Assembly (NCBI RefSeq): GCF_900107725.1
Contig: NZ_FNQO01000005.1
Span: 1 to 64,000 of the forward strand
Length of the DNA: 64,000 nt
Direction: 5' to 3'
Source of the DNA: Microbulbifer marinus
GTDB taxonomy: Bacteria; Pseudomonadota; Gammaproteobacteria; Pseudomonadales; Cellvibrionaceae
The position numbers were made by a program, and so were the translations under genes. The notes below the pieces were generated by a model. It had not been told where the DNA came from and ran no database searches. It saw nothing but the letters and a program-made list of their open reading frames with translations. This document shows, piece after piece, positions 16,696 through 24,802 of the stretch (positions within the stretch are counted from its first letter, which is position 1; the number at the start of each line of letters is the position of its first letter).

Positions 16696-17253
16696 ATGAA
16701 ACTTACCAGTCAGGCCCAGGCCTTCGTGCTGCACTTCGGCGAAATGGGCAGCCGTTGGGGATTCAACCGCACCGTCGGGCAGATGTTTGCGCTGCTGACC
16801 ATCCACCCCGAACCACTGAACGCAGATCAGCTGGCGCAGGCGCTGAAGATCAGTCGCGGCAATGTCAGCATGGGGCTGAAGGAGCTGCAGGCCTGGCGCC
16901 TGGTAGAACTGCACCACCTGCCCGGGGATCGCAAAGATTATTTTACCGCCGCCGGCTCCATCTGGGACCTGGCCCGCACGGTATTCGAGGAACGGCGCAA
17001 ACGCGAACTCGACCCGACCCTGACCCTGCTGCGCCAGCTGCTGCTGAACGAACCGCAGGACGAACAGGACGCCCTGGCACAGGAAAAGATGCAGGAAGTC
17101 TACGACCTGCTGGAGCTGCTCGATCAATTTGCCAACACCCTGAGCCGGCTGGATCAGCGAGACCTGCTTAAATTGATGAGACTGGGTTCCGGTATCAGCA
17201 AGCTGCTGGAGCTCAAAGGCAAGGTAAAAGGAGGCGCGTCCAAAGCCAAATAA
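16696..17253 (+). CDS. GbsR/MarR-type transcriptional regulator
   Basis: A 185-residue winged-helix protein. The helix-turn-helix covers about residues 40-80 (LNADQLAQALKISRGNVSMG), and KDYFTAAGSIWDLARTVFE follows as in GbsR-family repressors. The C-terminal half is helical and probably dimerises. It lies 70 bases before cydA on the same strand with a perfect palindrome at its own start, so autoregulation and control of cydAB are likely. In the family, GbsR senses choline; a GbsR-like protein beside cytochrome bd genes suggests a different signal here, perhaps respiratory state. Confidence 0.8.
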   Translation: MKLTSQAQAFVLHFGEMGSRWGFNRTVGQMFALLTIHPEPLNADQLAQALKISRGNVSMGLKELQAWRLVELHHLPGDRKDYFTAAGSIWDLARTVFEERRKRELDPTLTLLRQLLLNEPQDEQDALAQEKMQEVYDLLELLDQFANTLSRLDQRDLLKLMRLGSGISKLLELKGKVKGGASKAK

Positions 17254-17323
17254 GTTCATGCGGGGGCACTGCGCGCCCCGCCGACTCCCGGACAGCAATT
17301 ACCGTTCATCTGCAGAGGTTGCC

Positions 17324-18706
17324 ATGCTAGATACCCTGGTCCTGTCGAGGATGCAGTTCGCCGCCAATATCAGCTTTCACATCCTGTTTCCCACCATCAC
17401 CATCGCGCTGGGCTGGATCCTGTTCTTTTTCAAACTGCGTTTCGACCAGACCGATAATCCGGTGTGGATGCGCGCCTACCGGTTCTGGGTCAAGGTATTC
17501 GCACTGACATTCGCGCTCGGGGTTGTCAGCGGTATCACCATGTCATTCCAGTTCGGCACCAACTGGCCGGGCTTCATGGAGACCGTCGGCAATATTGCCG
17601 GGCCACTGCTGGGTTACGAAGTGCTGACGGCGTTTTTCCTCGAGGCGACCTTCCTCGGCATCATGCTGTTCGGGATTAACCGGGTGCCGAGCAAGATTCA
17701 CACCCTTTCCGCGCTGATCGTTGCCATCGGCACGACCATCTCCGCCTTCTGGATTCTGGCACTCAACTCATGGATGCATACACCGGCCGGATACGAGATG
17801 CGCGACGGCGTCGCGCACGTTACCAGCTGGCTTGAGGTGATTTTCAATCCGTCGTTCCCCTACAGATTTACTCATATGCTGCTGGCATCGGGTTTGACTG
17901 CGGCTTTTTTTGTCGCCGGGCTGTCTGCCTATCGCATCCTGCAGGGAGACCCGAAGCTGGCACCGCGACTGGCACTGAAAACCGGCCTGGTGCTCGCCGC
18001 CATACTGGCTCCAGTCCAGGCATTCGTCGGCGACCTGCACGGCCTGAATACCTTTGAGCACCAACCGCAGAAAATCGCCGCCATGGAGGGGGTATGGGAA
18101 ACGGAAAGAGGCGCGCCCCTGTTGCTGTTCGCGATCCCCGATGAGGCACAGCGCACCAACCACTTCGAAATCGCCATCCCGAAAATGGCGAGCCTGATCC
18201 TGACCCACGAACTCGACGGCGAAATCCGCGGCCTCAACGAATTCGAGGGTAACCATCCACCGGTCAAGCCGCTGTTTTTCGGTTTCCGCGTCATGGTCGG
18301 CATGGGTGTGCTGATGCTGGCCGTGGCCTGGACCGGCTGCTACCTGCTGCTGCGCAGACGCGGCGAGCTGCCGGTATGGATGCTCAAGATAGTCGTGGCG
18401 ATGACCTTCTCCGGCTGGCTGGCCACCCTGTCGGGCTGGTACGTCACCGAAATCGGTCGCCAGCCATGGCTGGTGACCGGGGTACTGCCGACGGCGGACG
18501 CGGTAACGCCACTGGCACCCGCCAACGTGGGCTTCTCGCTGACGATGTATCTGCTCGTTTACGTAGTTCTGATGTCGGCCTATATCCACACGCTCAGGGT
18601 CATGGCACGCAAATCAGTGAAAGTCGAGGAGTTCGAGACGGAAGCGCCACAGGCGGGCGGCAAGCTCACCAACGTGCCGGACGCCACCGAGGAGGGTGCA
18701 GCATGA
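17324..18706 (+). CDS. cydA: Cytochrome bd-type quinol oxidase subunit I (CioA-like)
   Basis: Subunit I of cytochrome bd holds hemes b558, b595 and d and oxidises quinol while reducing O2. I start it at ATG 17324 (MLDTLVLSRMQFAANISFH), preceded by AGAGG, giving 460 residues; a longer frame from 17258 lacks that support. Visible landmarks are the axial histidines in FHILFPTITIALGW and YRFTHMLLASG, and YVTEIGRQPW near residue 365. The quinol loop after HGLNTFEHQPQKIAAMEG is short, as in cyanide-insensitive (CioA) oxidases rather than the long-loop E. coli CydA. It overlaps cydB by four bases (ATGA). Confidence 0.95.
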   Translation: MLDTLVLSRMQFAANISFHILFPTITIALGWILFFFKLRFDQTDNPVWMRAYRFWVKVFALTFALGVVSGITMSFQFGTNWPGFMETVGNIAGPLLGYEVLTAFFLEATFLGIMLFGINRVPSKIHTLSALIVAIGTTISAFWILALNSWMHTPAGYEMRDGVAHVTSWLEVIFNPSFPYRFTHMLLASGLTAAFFVAGLSAYRILQGDPKLAPRLALKTGLVLAAILAPVQAFVGDLHGLNTFEHQPQKIAAMEGVWETERGAPLLLFAIPDEAQRTNHFEIAIPKMASLILTHELDGEIRGLNEFEGNHPPVKPLFFGFRVMVGMGVLMLAVAWTGCYLLLRRRGELPVWMLKIVVAMTFSGWLATLSGWYVTEIGRQPWLVTGVLPTADAVTPLAPANVGFSLTMYLLVYVVLMSAYIHTLRVMARKSVKVEEFETEAPQAGGKLTNVPDATEEGAA

Positions 18707-19722
18707 CGATGGAATCCATGAGCTTCGCCGACTGGTTGCCGGTTATTTTTATCGGCTTGATGGGGCTGGCCGTGCTTATCTATGCGGTACTGGATGGCTA
18801 CGACCTCGGCGTGGGTATCCTGCTGCCGATGGATGCCAGCGACGAGTCGCAGCGGGATACCATGATCGCATCGATTGGGCCCTTCTGGGATGCCAACGAA
18901 ACCTGGCTGGTGCTGGGGGTCGGACTGCTGTTGATCGCCTTTCCCAGTGCGCACAGCATGGTGCTGATGAATCTCTACATTCCCACCGCCATCATGCTGA
19001 TCGGGCTGATCATGCGCGGTGTGGCCTTCGACTTCCGCGCCAAGGCGGCGGTGGACCACAAGCTCACCTGGGACCGGACCTTCAAAATCGGCTCGCTGCT
19101 CACCAGTCTCACCCAGGGCTATATGCTCGGCCAATACGTGATGGGCTTTGAATCCAGTTGGTCCGCGCAACTCTTCTCGGCGCTCAGCGCCATCGGCGTC
19201 ACCGCCGCCTATAGCTATATCGGCGCAGCCTGGCTGATCCTGAAAACCGAAGGCAAGCTACAGCGCCGCGCCGTTCACTGGACGCGCCTCGCCGGGCGCG
19301 CGGCCTTTGTCGGCGTGGTTGCCGTTTCCGTCGTCAACCCACTGGTCAACCCGGGCGTGTTCGACCGCTGGTTTACCTTCCCGCTGGTGATGTTTGCGCT
19401 GCTGGTGCCGATGCTGTGTTTCCTCGCATTCACCGCCAACGAGATTCTGCTGCGACGTCTGCCGAAAGTGGACGACCGCCACTGCTGGATTCCGTTCGTG
19501 AATGTACTGCTGGTGTTCTTACTGTGCTTTACCGGGCTGGCGTTCAGTTTTTACCCGGAGATAGTGCCGGGCAAACTGGATATCTGGCAGGCCGCCAGCG
19601 CTACCGAATCACTGCAATTTATTCTGGTCGGCGCGGCCATCGTGGTACCGACGATTCTCGCCTACACGGTGTTCTCGTACCGTGTGTTTCGTGGCAAGGC
19701 CACGGAGTTGCGATATCACTGA
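18703..19722 (+). CDS. cydB: Cytochrome bd-type quinol oxidase subunit II
   Basis: The 339-residue partner of the preceding subunit. MSFADWLPVIFIGLMGLAV opens a first membrane helix, then AVLDGYDLGVGILLPMD and IGPFWDANETWLVLGVGLL are invariant CydB blocks. About eight helices follow. Start is ATG 18703 inside the four-base overlap with cydA, so translation is coupled. No small cydX-type open frame is visible after the stop; instead a strong hairpin ends the unit. The genes for CydDC assembly transporter are not in this window. Confidence 0.95.
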   Translation: MTMESMSFADWLPVIFIGLMGLAVLIYAVLDGYDLGVGILLPMDASDESQRDTMIASIGPFWDANETWLVLGVGLLLIAFPSAHSMVLMNLYIPTAIMLIGLIMRGVAFDFRAKAAVDHKLTWDRTFKIGSLLTSLTQGYMLGQYVMGFESSWSAQLFSALSAIGVTAAYSYIGAAWLILKTEGKLQRRAVHWTRLAGRAAFVGVVAVSVVNPLVNPGVFDRWFTFPLVMFALLVPMLCFLAFTANEILLRRLPKVDDRHCWIPFVNVLLVFLLCFTGLAFSFYPEIVPGKLDIWQAASATESLQFILVGAAIVVPTILAYTVFSYRVFRGKATELRYH

Positions 19723-19735
19723 TAGAACCCACATT

Positions 19736-19763
19736 GAAACAGGGGCCCTGCGGCCCCTGTTTC
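19736..19763 (+). terminator. Hairpin terminator after cydB
   Basis: GAAACAGGGGCC (19736-19747) pairs perfectly with GGCCCCTGTTTC (19752-19763) around a four-base loop, 14 bases after the cydB stop. The T stretch lies within the stem rather than after it, so efficiency is uncertain. Confidence 0.7.
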
Positions 19764-20264
19764 CTTACCGCCCACGGTTCACGCTCCTCAGCCTGCTAGT
19801 TATATATAAATGCCCTGAAGCAAGCCTTAAGGAGAGACTTGTCGACATTGCGCAATGGTAGAAACCTTTGGCAGCCGATAGGAGTTTTACTGTTAATCAA
19901 AGATTATTATTTAACGGCAAGATAGATGACGATCATTAACAGGGAAAAAGTGCCAAAGCGTTCCGAGCAGATCTAGCCCACTAACTATCGCACAGACTTT
20001 CAATTCTCAATGCCGCTCAGGTTAGCCAGCATTCTCCTGTCCGGGTGCTAATCAAAAAAATTACAATAAAAATTAGCGAACAGCTGTACTCGAGGCCTAC
20101 TGAAGAAATGACGCTAGCAATCGGAACTAAGCCACAAATCAGATAAAACTCTCTTGCCCCATGCAGCCACTCCGTTAATAATTGCCGTCGCCAAATGACA
20201 ATGTTTTTACAGGGAAGTAAAGCGCCGTCGGTATGATTCCGCGTGCGCTAGTCGGGGTGGTAAA
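19764..20264. other. Intergenic stretch before the TetR-like gene
   Basis: About 500 bases, AT-richer than the flanks, with no credible reading frame and no recognised RNA family. A short palindrome CATTGCGCAATG occurs near 19847-19858. Confidence 0.3.
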
Positions 20265-20960
20265 TTGAATCAAGTCGATCGACGGACTGTCAGCCCGCGC
20301 GATACTGCAAGTCCGCGCAAACCGCAGCGAAAAAACGGCCGTGAGAAGTATGAAAAACTTCTCGATGCCCTCGAAGTCCTGATTACCCAACAGGATTCCA
20401 GCGATATCAGCCTCGCCAATCTGAGCCAGGTTGCCGGCGTTCCCGCCGCCTCCGTTTACCATTTTTTTCCCAGTGTTGACGCCAGCCTGACCGCACTGGC
20501 AGAGCGCCACTACGATTGCTTAAGCGACGCGATGCTGAGCCACTCGAGCTTGTCGTATCTGGACAGCTGGCAGGATCTACTGTTCCAAGTCTGCGACCTG
20601 GTACGCTCTTACTATGAGCAGAATATTGCGGCCCTGAAGGTACACTTCGGCCCGCAGTCGAGCTGGGCTCTGCGTCAATTGCAGATGGAGAATAACTGGC
20701 GTCTGGCGGACACACTGCTGAATAATCTCTCGCGCGAATTCGAGCTGCCCCCCTCACAGGACTGGCGCGAGCGATTTATGCAGGCAATCACAATCAACGA
20801 TTCTTTCTGGTGCCAGTCGTACTCGCGCTTCGGACGCATCACAGACGAGATCGCCGCCGAAGGCAAGCGCGCTGCGGCCGCCTATCTCAAGCTCTATCTC
20901 GGCGAGTTGCTGCAGCGACGTGAGGCGCGATTCGCCTCCGCCGATGCGCCGGCCTACTAA
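20265..20960 (+). CDS. TetR family transcriptional regulator
   Basis: A 231-residue regulator. After a basic tail (residues 1-28), the TetR DNA-binding domain covers about 28-80: a helix with KYEKLLDALEVLITQQ, then ISLANLSQVAGVPAASVYHF and FPSVDASLTALAERHY. The remaining helices form the ligand/dimer domain, whose sequence gives no clue to the effector. The start is probably TTG 20265, since no ATG or GTG is available before the domain; the true start may be a little further downstream. It stands alone, with no divergent partner that would reveal its target. Confidence 0.8.
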   Translation: MNQVDRRTVSPRDTASPRKPQRKNGREKYEKLLDALEVLITQQDSSDISLANLSQVAGVPAASVYHFFPSVDASLTALAERHYDCLSDAMLSHSSLSYLDSWQDLLFQVCDLVRSYYEQNIAALKVHFGPQSSWALRQLQMENNWRLADTLLNNLSREFELPPSQDWRERFMQAITINDSFWCQSYSRFGRITDEIAAEGKRAAAAYLKLYLGELLQRREARFASADAPAY

Positions 20961-21409
20961 ACGGCTCTGCCCTCGGCATCGCTGCCAGGCCATAGATCCC
21001 CGTGACGAGAAGCGGCAGCGGACTCAAACCCTCCGCATGCCACAGCCTCCTACTCGCCGCCCGGCAAAATCCCCGAAATGCAGGTGACGACAATTGTCGA
21101 CCACCTTGGCTCCGGGGTCGGCGATGCGTATATCAAATCGCCGTTTTCCGTATCGTCGCTGACACTGCTGGCATACTGGCTCAACTGAGGTTGCCGCTGT
21201 GCACTCCCCCCGAGGGCAACCTGTGCCGCGGCGCCCGGGGCTTGCTGATGCAGGTTGCCGTAAAGTTTTCCACCCGCAGGCGCGTATCTTAATCTCGAAC
21301 AAATATAAAAACGCCTGATTCGCATTTAGATTTGCATAAACTTCAAAATAGCTTAGTAACAACTACACTTGGGGATGGTATTCCCATCAAACCATACGGA
21401 GGCTCCCCT
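20961..21409. other. Intergenic stretch with at most a peptide remnant
   Basis: No confident gene. A 36-codon frame at 21078-21188 (MQVTTIVDHLGSGVG, later SLTLLAYWLN, stop) reads like protein but lacks a ribosome binding site and has no family I know. The last part carries the ribosome binding site for the DUF465 gene. Confidence 0.25.
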
Positions 21410-21661
21410 ATGCCCATCGCCCCTCACGATCTGGATCAGGATTTTCCGGAGTACGCAGACACCATCAGGCGCCTGCAACAAGAAGACGTCCAGTTCAAAG
21501 TTGAAAGCGACACCTATCACAAACTCGACAAACAGATTCGCGGTCTCCAGGAAAGCGGCATAGGCACCGACGACGAACACTACACCAGCCTGAAAAAACA
21601 GCGGGCTTATCTGAAACAGCACCTCTACAACCGCATCTCCAACAGCGGCCAGTCGGGCTAA
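21410..21661 (+). CDS. DUF465/YdcH-like small coiled-coil protein
   Basis: An 83-residue hydrophilic helical protein. PHDLDQDFPEYADTIRRL followed by a run through YHKLDKQIRGLQESG and LKKQRAYLKQHLYNRI is the YdcH/DUF465 pattern: a short acidic head and two long helices. Function is unknown in this family. I start it at ATG 21410, which follows ACGGAGG; a longer frame from 21332 has no such signal. It precedes the glutathione S-transferase gene by 67 bases on the same strand. Confidence 0.8.
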   Translation: MPIAPHDLDQDFPEYADTIRRLQQEDVQFKVESDTYHKLDKQIRGLQESGIGTDDEHYTSLKKQRAYLKQHLYNRISNSGQSG

Positions 21662-21728
21662 CCACCGGCTGGACACCCCGGGCGCCATTCTGCAGACTGC
21701 AGACTTTCCGCAAGGAGCGAATGGCGCC

Positions 21729-22331
21729 ATGAAACTTTACTTTACCCACGCCTCCCCCTACGCGCGCAGCGCCCGCATCGTCCTGCGAGAGCAGCAACTC
21801 GATCAGCGCGTACAGGAGGAGGTGTCCCACCCGTTTAACAATGCCGAAGACTTTATTGCCTGTAACCCGCTGGGCAAGGTGCCCTGCCTGAACAGGGAAA
21901 GCGGTGAAGCGATCATGGATAGCGAAGTGATCTGCACCTATCTGGATAAGGAATTCGGCGACGGCCGCCTGAGCCGGGCGCTCGACACAGACTGGAATCT
22001 GAAAACCTTCTACAGCGTCTGCTCCGGCCTGATCGATACTCTGGTGCTGCGGCGTGTGGAAAAAGTGCGTGAATCGGAGGGGCTGCGCTCGGACTTCTGG
22101 TGGCAGCGCTACGACAGCGCGATCCGGCGTACCCTCGACTACCTGGAAGAGCGCGTGGGACAGCTGCCCGAGCCGCTGAACCTGGCCCATATCAATCTGG
22201 CCTGCGCCCTCGCCTATCTGGATTTCCGCCACGGCGACATCGATTGGCGCAGCGGCCGCCCTCAGCTGAGCCAGTTCACCGAGCGGATGGAAGCCCGCGA
22301 CAGTTTTGCCACGACGGCTCTGCGGGGGTAA
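21729..22331 (+). CDS. Glutathione S-transferase family protein
   Basis: The 200 residues form a standard cytosolic GST. The N-terminal thioredoxin-like half begins with KLYFTHASPYARSARIVL, whose Ser/Tyr near residue 8-11 is the glutathione-activating position. GKVPCLNRESGEAIMDSEV carries the cis-Pro and the ESxxI-type glutathione-binding turn (here DSEVI). The helical C-terminal half holds NLAHINLACALAYLDFR, the usual GST-C core motif. Substrate unknown; members detoxify electrophiles or reduce peroxides. It starts with ATG 21729 after AAGGAGCG. Confidence 0.88.
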   Translation: MKLYFTHASPYARSARIVLREQQLDQRVQEEVSHPFNNAEDFIACNPLGKVPCLNRESGEAIMDSEVICTYLDKEFGDGRLSRALDTDWNLKTFYSVCSGLIDTLVLRRVEKVRESEGLRSDFWWQRYDSAIRRTLDYLEERVGQLPEPLNLAHINLACALAYLDFRHGDIDWRSGRPQLSQFTERMEARDSFATTALRG

Positions 22332-22552
22332 TTCGAGGAATCCTTTCCGGCGATCGCCGGTCCCCTCGGCCTGTGGCACTCTCGCCACGCGGGGACGAGC
22401 TTCGCATGGCTCGCGAACAGCGGCCGAGCCGGACCAAGGCTACCCACCTGCGCCGCCCAGCCGTCTTTGTCAGGCAGAACCACGACTTTGCCAAAGCTAG
22501 AAGTGCTATAGCAGCACACGGCAAAATCGGGAAATGGTGAGGGGCATGTGGC

Positions 22553-23230
22553 TCAGGGCGCGAATGACATCCACAATGCCAGCGAGCCGACGATCAGCAG
22601 CGCCACGGCCCAGATCAGGTCGAAATTGATCCAGCTGCTGCGCAGTACCGCGAGCCCCAGCTTGCGGTACACAATCCAGGCGACGGCGCCCATTACCAGC
22701 AGCATGGTGAGCGTATGCAATCCCACCGCGAGGAACATGCCCGCCCCTTCCGGCAATGCGTGCGCGCCGTGATGCGCATGGGCCGCATCGCTGCCACCCA
22801 GCAGCGCCGGTACCAGCATCAGGCCGGCACCGTGGGCGCTGGCCATCAGGAACGACCAGAGCAGCAGATCGCCGCTCCCAACTTTCATGCCGACCCAGCG
22901 CGGGTGGCGGTAGTAGTTGAACAGCTTGTAGAAGCCGAACGCCAGCAGCGCCAGCGCACTGAATCTCTGCACGGTGGCCAGTGGGACGAACTGTAATCCC
23001 GCCAGCACCAGCAGCACCACGGCGATTACGGCAATGGCGTGGCCCAGCGCGATCGGTAACAGCGACAACCAGATGACGCGCTCGCTGCGCTGCTGCAGGC
23101 CCAGCGTCAGTGCAAACAGCCACCCCATGCCCGGGTTCAGGCCGTGAAAGGCGCCGAACAGGATCATCGCCAGCCACATATGCCAGTCTTCAGGAAGAGA
23201 AGCAGTAGGAATCGGTAGATGCGTCGCCAC
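22553..23230 (-). CDS. NicO/RcnA-like polytopic membrane protein
   Basis: A 225-residue protein with about six membrane helices. FGAFHGLNPGMGWLFALTL near residues 24-42 resembles the HxxxPG-type motif of NiCoT/RcnA-like transporters, and a His-rich loop (DAAHAHHGAHAL) sits near residue 150, a feature of nickel or cobalt handling proteins. It overlaps the end of the SBP56 gene by 41 bases if started at 23230; a Met at residue 18 (start 23179) would remove the overlap. Metal transport is inference; what is clear is the translational linkage to the selenium-binding protein. Confidence 0.65.
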   Translation of the reverse strand: MATHLPIPTASLPEDWHMWLAMILFGAFHGLNPGMGWLFALTLGLQQRSERVIWLSLLPIALGHAIAVIAVVLLVLAGLQFVPLATVQRFSALALLAFGFYKLFNYYRHPRWVGMKVGSGDLLLWSFLMASAHGAGLMLVPALLGGSDAAHAHHGAHALPEGAGMFLAVGLHTLTMLLVMGAVAWIVYRKLGLAVLRSSWINFDLIWAVALLIVGSLALWMSFAP

Positions 23231-24587
23231 CTTCGAGCCTTACCTGGTGTACGCGGGTCTCGCCGAAATCGATAAAGAAATCCTTGTCCAGGCTGATACC
23301 GCCATCCGGGTCCACGTCCACCTTGACCATCCACCCGGTCATCTTGTCCGGATAGAACTGGTCGTCCCAAGTGCTGTAGAGTGAATTGGTGAAATACACA
23401 CGGCGGCCGTCGCGGCTGATCTCGACCATCTGCGGCGCGCCCAGCAGCGGCCCCTCGGCCTTCGGATGCCCCTTTTTATTGACCACTCCACCAATCTCAA
23501 CCTTGCCGGTGAGTTGCGGGTTGTGCGGATCGGACACATCGTACTGATGCATTTCGCCGGTCCCCCAGCAGGCGACGTACAGGAAGCGATCGTCGAGGGA
23601 CAGATCGATATCCGATACCAGTGGCGGCACCGCCTTGAAGCCTTTCAGCAGATCCGGCAGGTCTTTTTCTTCGGCGGGTACCGGCGGAATCGTAATGACC
23701 TTCTTCATCTGCCACTGATCGTTTTCCCGGTACCAGAGCCAGATGGAAGCGCTCAAATCCTCGGTGCTGACCACCACACCGGCAAAGCCATAGGATTCCC
23801 GCGGATCGTGGGACGGGCGCAGCTCCAGCAGCATCTGGTGCTCGGCACCGATATCGATACTCTGTTCCAGTTTGCGTTTGCGCAGGTCCCAGAAATGAAT
23901 CCGGTGGCCGTACTTGTTGCCGAGCAGATCCTCCGGCACCAGGCCGTTCTCAAACTGCGACGGCTTGGCCCATTCGCTGCTGATCAGCACATCCTGCGCC
24001 AGATGCCACCAGAAATCGTAGGCGAGCTCCTGATCGCCGCGGTGCAGCTCCCACGGGCCGATCACGTTGAAGCTGAAGTGATCGAGCATAAAGATACCGC
24101 CGGGACCCTCGTCACCGTTGGCGGACCCCATCGCGGAGATATAAATGGCGTCGGGACCACAGTGCACCGTGTGCGGCCGGCTGTACCCTGACTTCGCCAT
24201 CACCTCTTCCGGCTCCAGCGTCTTGATGATCTGCGGCTTGCGCGGATCCGGTTTGGTATCGATCACATAGATGCGTGAGCTGCGCAGGCCCGGCACTATC
24301 AGGTAGCGCCGCTCCAGATGTGGATGCGGCGCATAGGGGCACAGCGCCGAGCTGCACGCATTCCAACCGAAGTGATGCAACTCGTCACCGATATTCGGCA
24401 GTTCGAGCGTATTCACCACCTGGCAGTAGGTGGCCGAATCCGGATCCAGGTCGACGACGCAGATGGCGTCGGGTTTGTTGCTACCGGCAGGATTCAGCGC
24501 CGCCACATACGCGTGCCGTTCGGGCGGTGCCTGCATGGCCATCTTGGCCGACGGATAAAAAGACGGGTCGGGTTTCCACAGAGCCAC
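23190..24587 (-). CDS. Selenium-binding protein/methanethiol oxidase (SBP56 family)
   Basis: The product matches SELENBP1-type proteins along its whole length: ALWKPDPSFYPSAKMA at the start, HHFGWNACSSALCPYA near residue 85, KSGYSRPHTVHCGPDAIYIS near 155, and EISRDGRRVYFTNSLYSTWD near 405. These beta-propellers oxidise methanethiol to formaldehyde, H2S and peroxide, using copper. I chose GTG 24587 because AGAGGAG lies nine bases before it; this gives 465 residues, close to the 472 of the human protein. Methanethiol oxidation yields formaldehyde, and a formaldehyde-detoxification pair lies at 30172-32168. Confidence 0.9.
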   Translation of the reverse strand: MALWKPDPSFYPSAKMAMQAPPERHAYVAALNPAGSNKPDAICVVDLDPDSATYCQVVNTLELPNIGDELHHFGWNACSSALCPYAPHPHLERRYLIVPGLRSSRIYVIDTKPDPRKPQIIKTLEPEEVMAKSGYSRPHTVHCGPDAIYISAMGSANGDEGPGGIFMLDHFSFNVIGPWELHRGDQELAYDFWWHLAQDVLISSEWAKPSQFENGLVPEDLLGNKYGHRIHFWDLRKRKLEQSIDIGAEHQMLLELRPSHDPRESYGFAGVVVSTEDLSASIWLWYRENDQWQMKKVITIPPVPAEEKDLPDLLKGFKAVPPLVSDIDLSLDDRFLYVACWGTGEMHQYDVSDPHNPQLTGKVEIGGVVNKKGHPKAEGPLLGAPQMVEISRDGRRVYFTNSLYSTWDDQFYPDKMTGWMVKVDVDPDGGISLDKDFFIDFGETRVHQVRLEGGDASTDSYCFSS

Positions 24588-24750
24588 GGGCTTTATCTCC
24601 TCTCGCACCTGCACGACAGAACTTTTTGTAGGGAAGCCCGAGTATAGGAAGCGGTTGCCCCGCGCTGCCAGCAAGCAGCGCGTCATCGAGGCGTATTCCG
24701 CGCCGAATTGTCAGCAACAGAAAATTTACAGGAATGATTGCAGAGGCAGA

Positions 24751-24783
24751 CACAATAGCCGGGCATGAAACCCGGCCATTGTG
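24751..24783 (-). terminator. Hairpin terminator after the S9 peptidase
   Basis: On the minus strand, CACAATGGCCGGG pairs with a near-perfect complement (one G-T pair) around a seven-base loop, about 20 bases past the peptidase stop. The T tract is weak. Confidence 0.6.
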
Positions 24784-24802
24784 GGTTGAAAATCCACTCA
24801 GC

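Noticed and set aside
19723-19740. Small cydX gene after cydB
   Set aside because: There is no room: the terminator hairpin begins 14 bases after the cydB stop, and no small hydrophobic frame follows.
22345-22365. CCGGCGATCGCCGG palindrome as a regulatory site
   Set aside because: Short GC-rich self-complementary strings are frequent in this DNA, and it lies between convergent genes without a supporting context.
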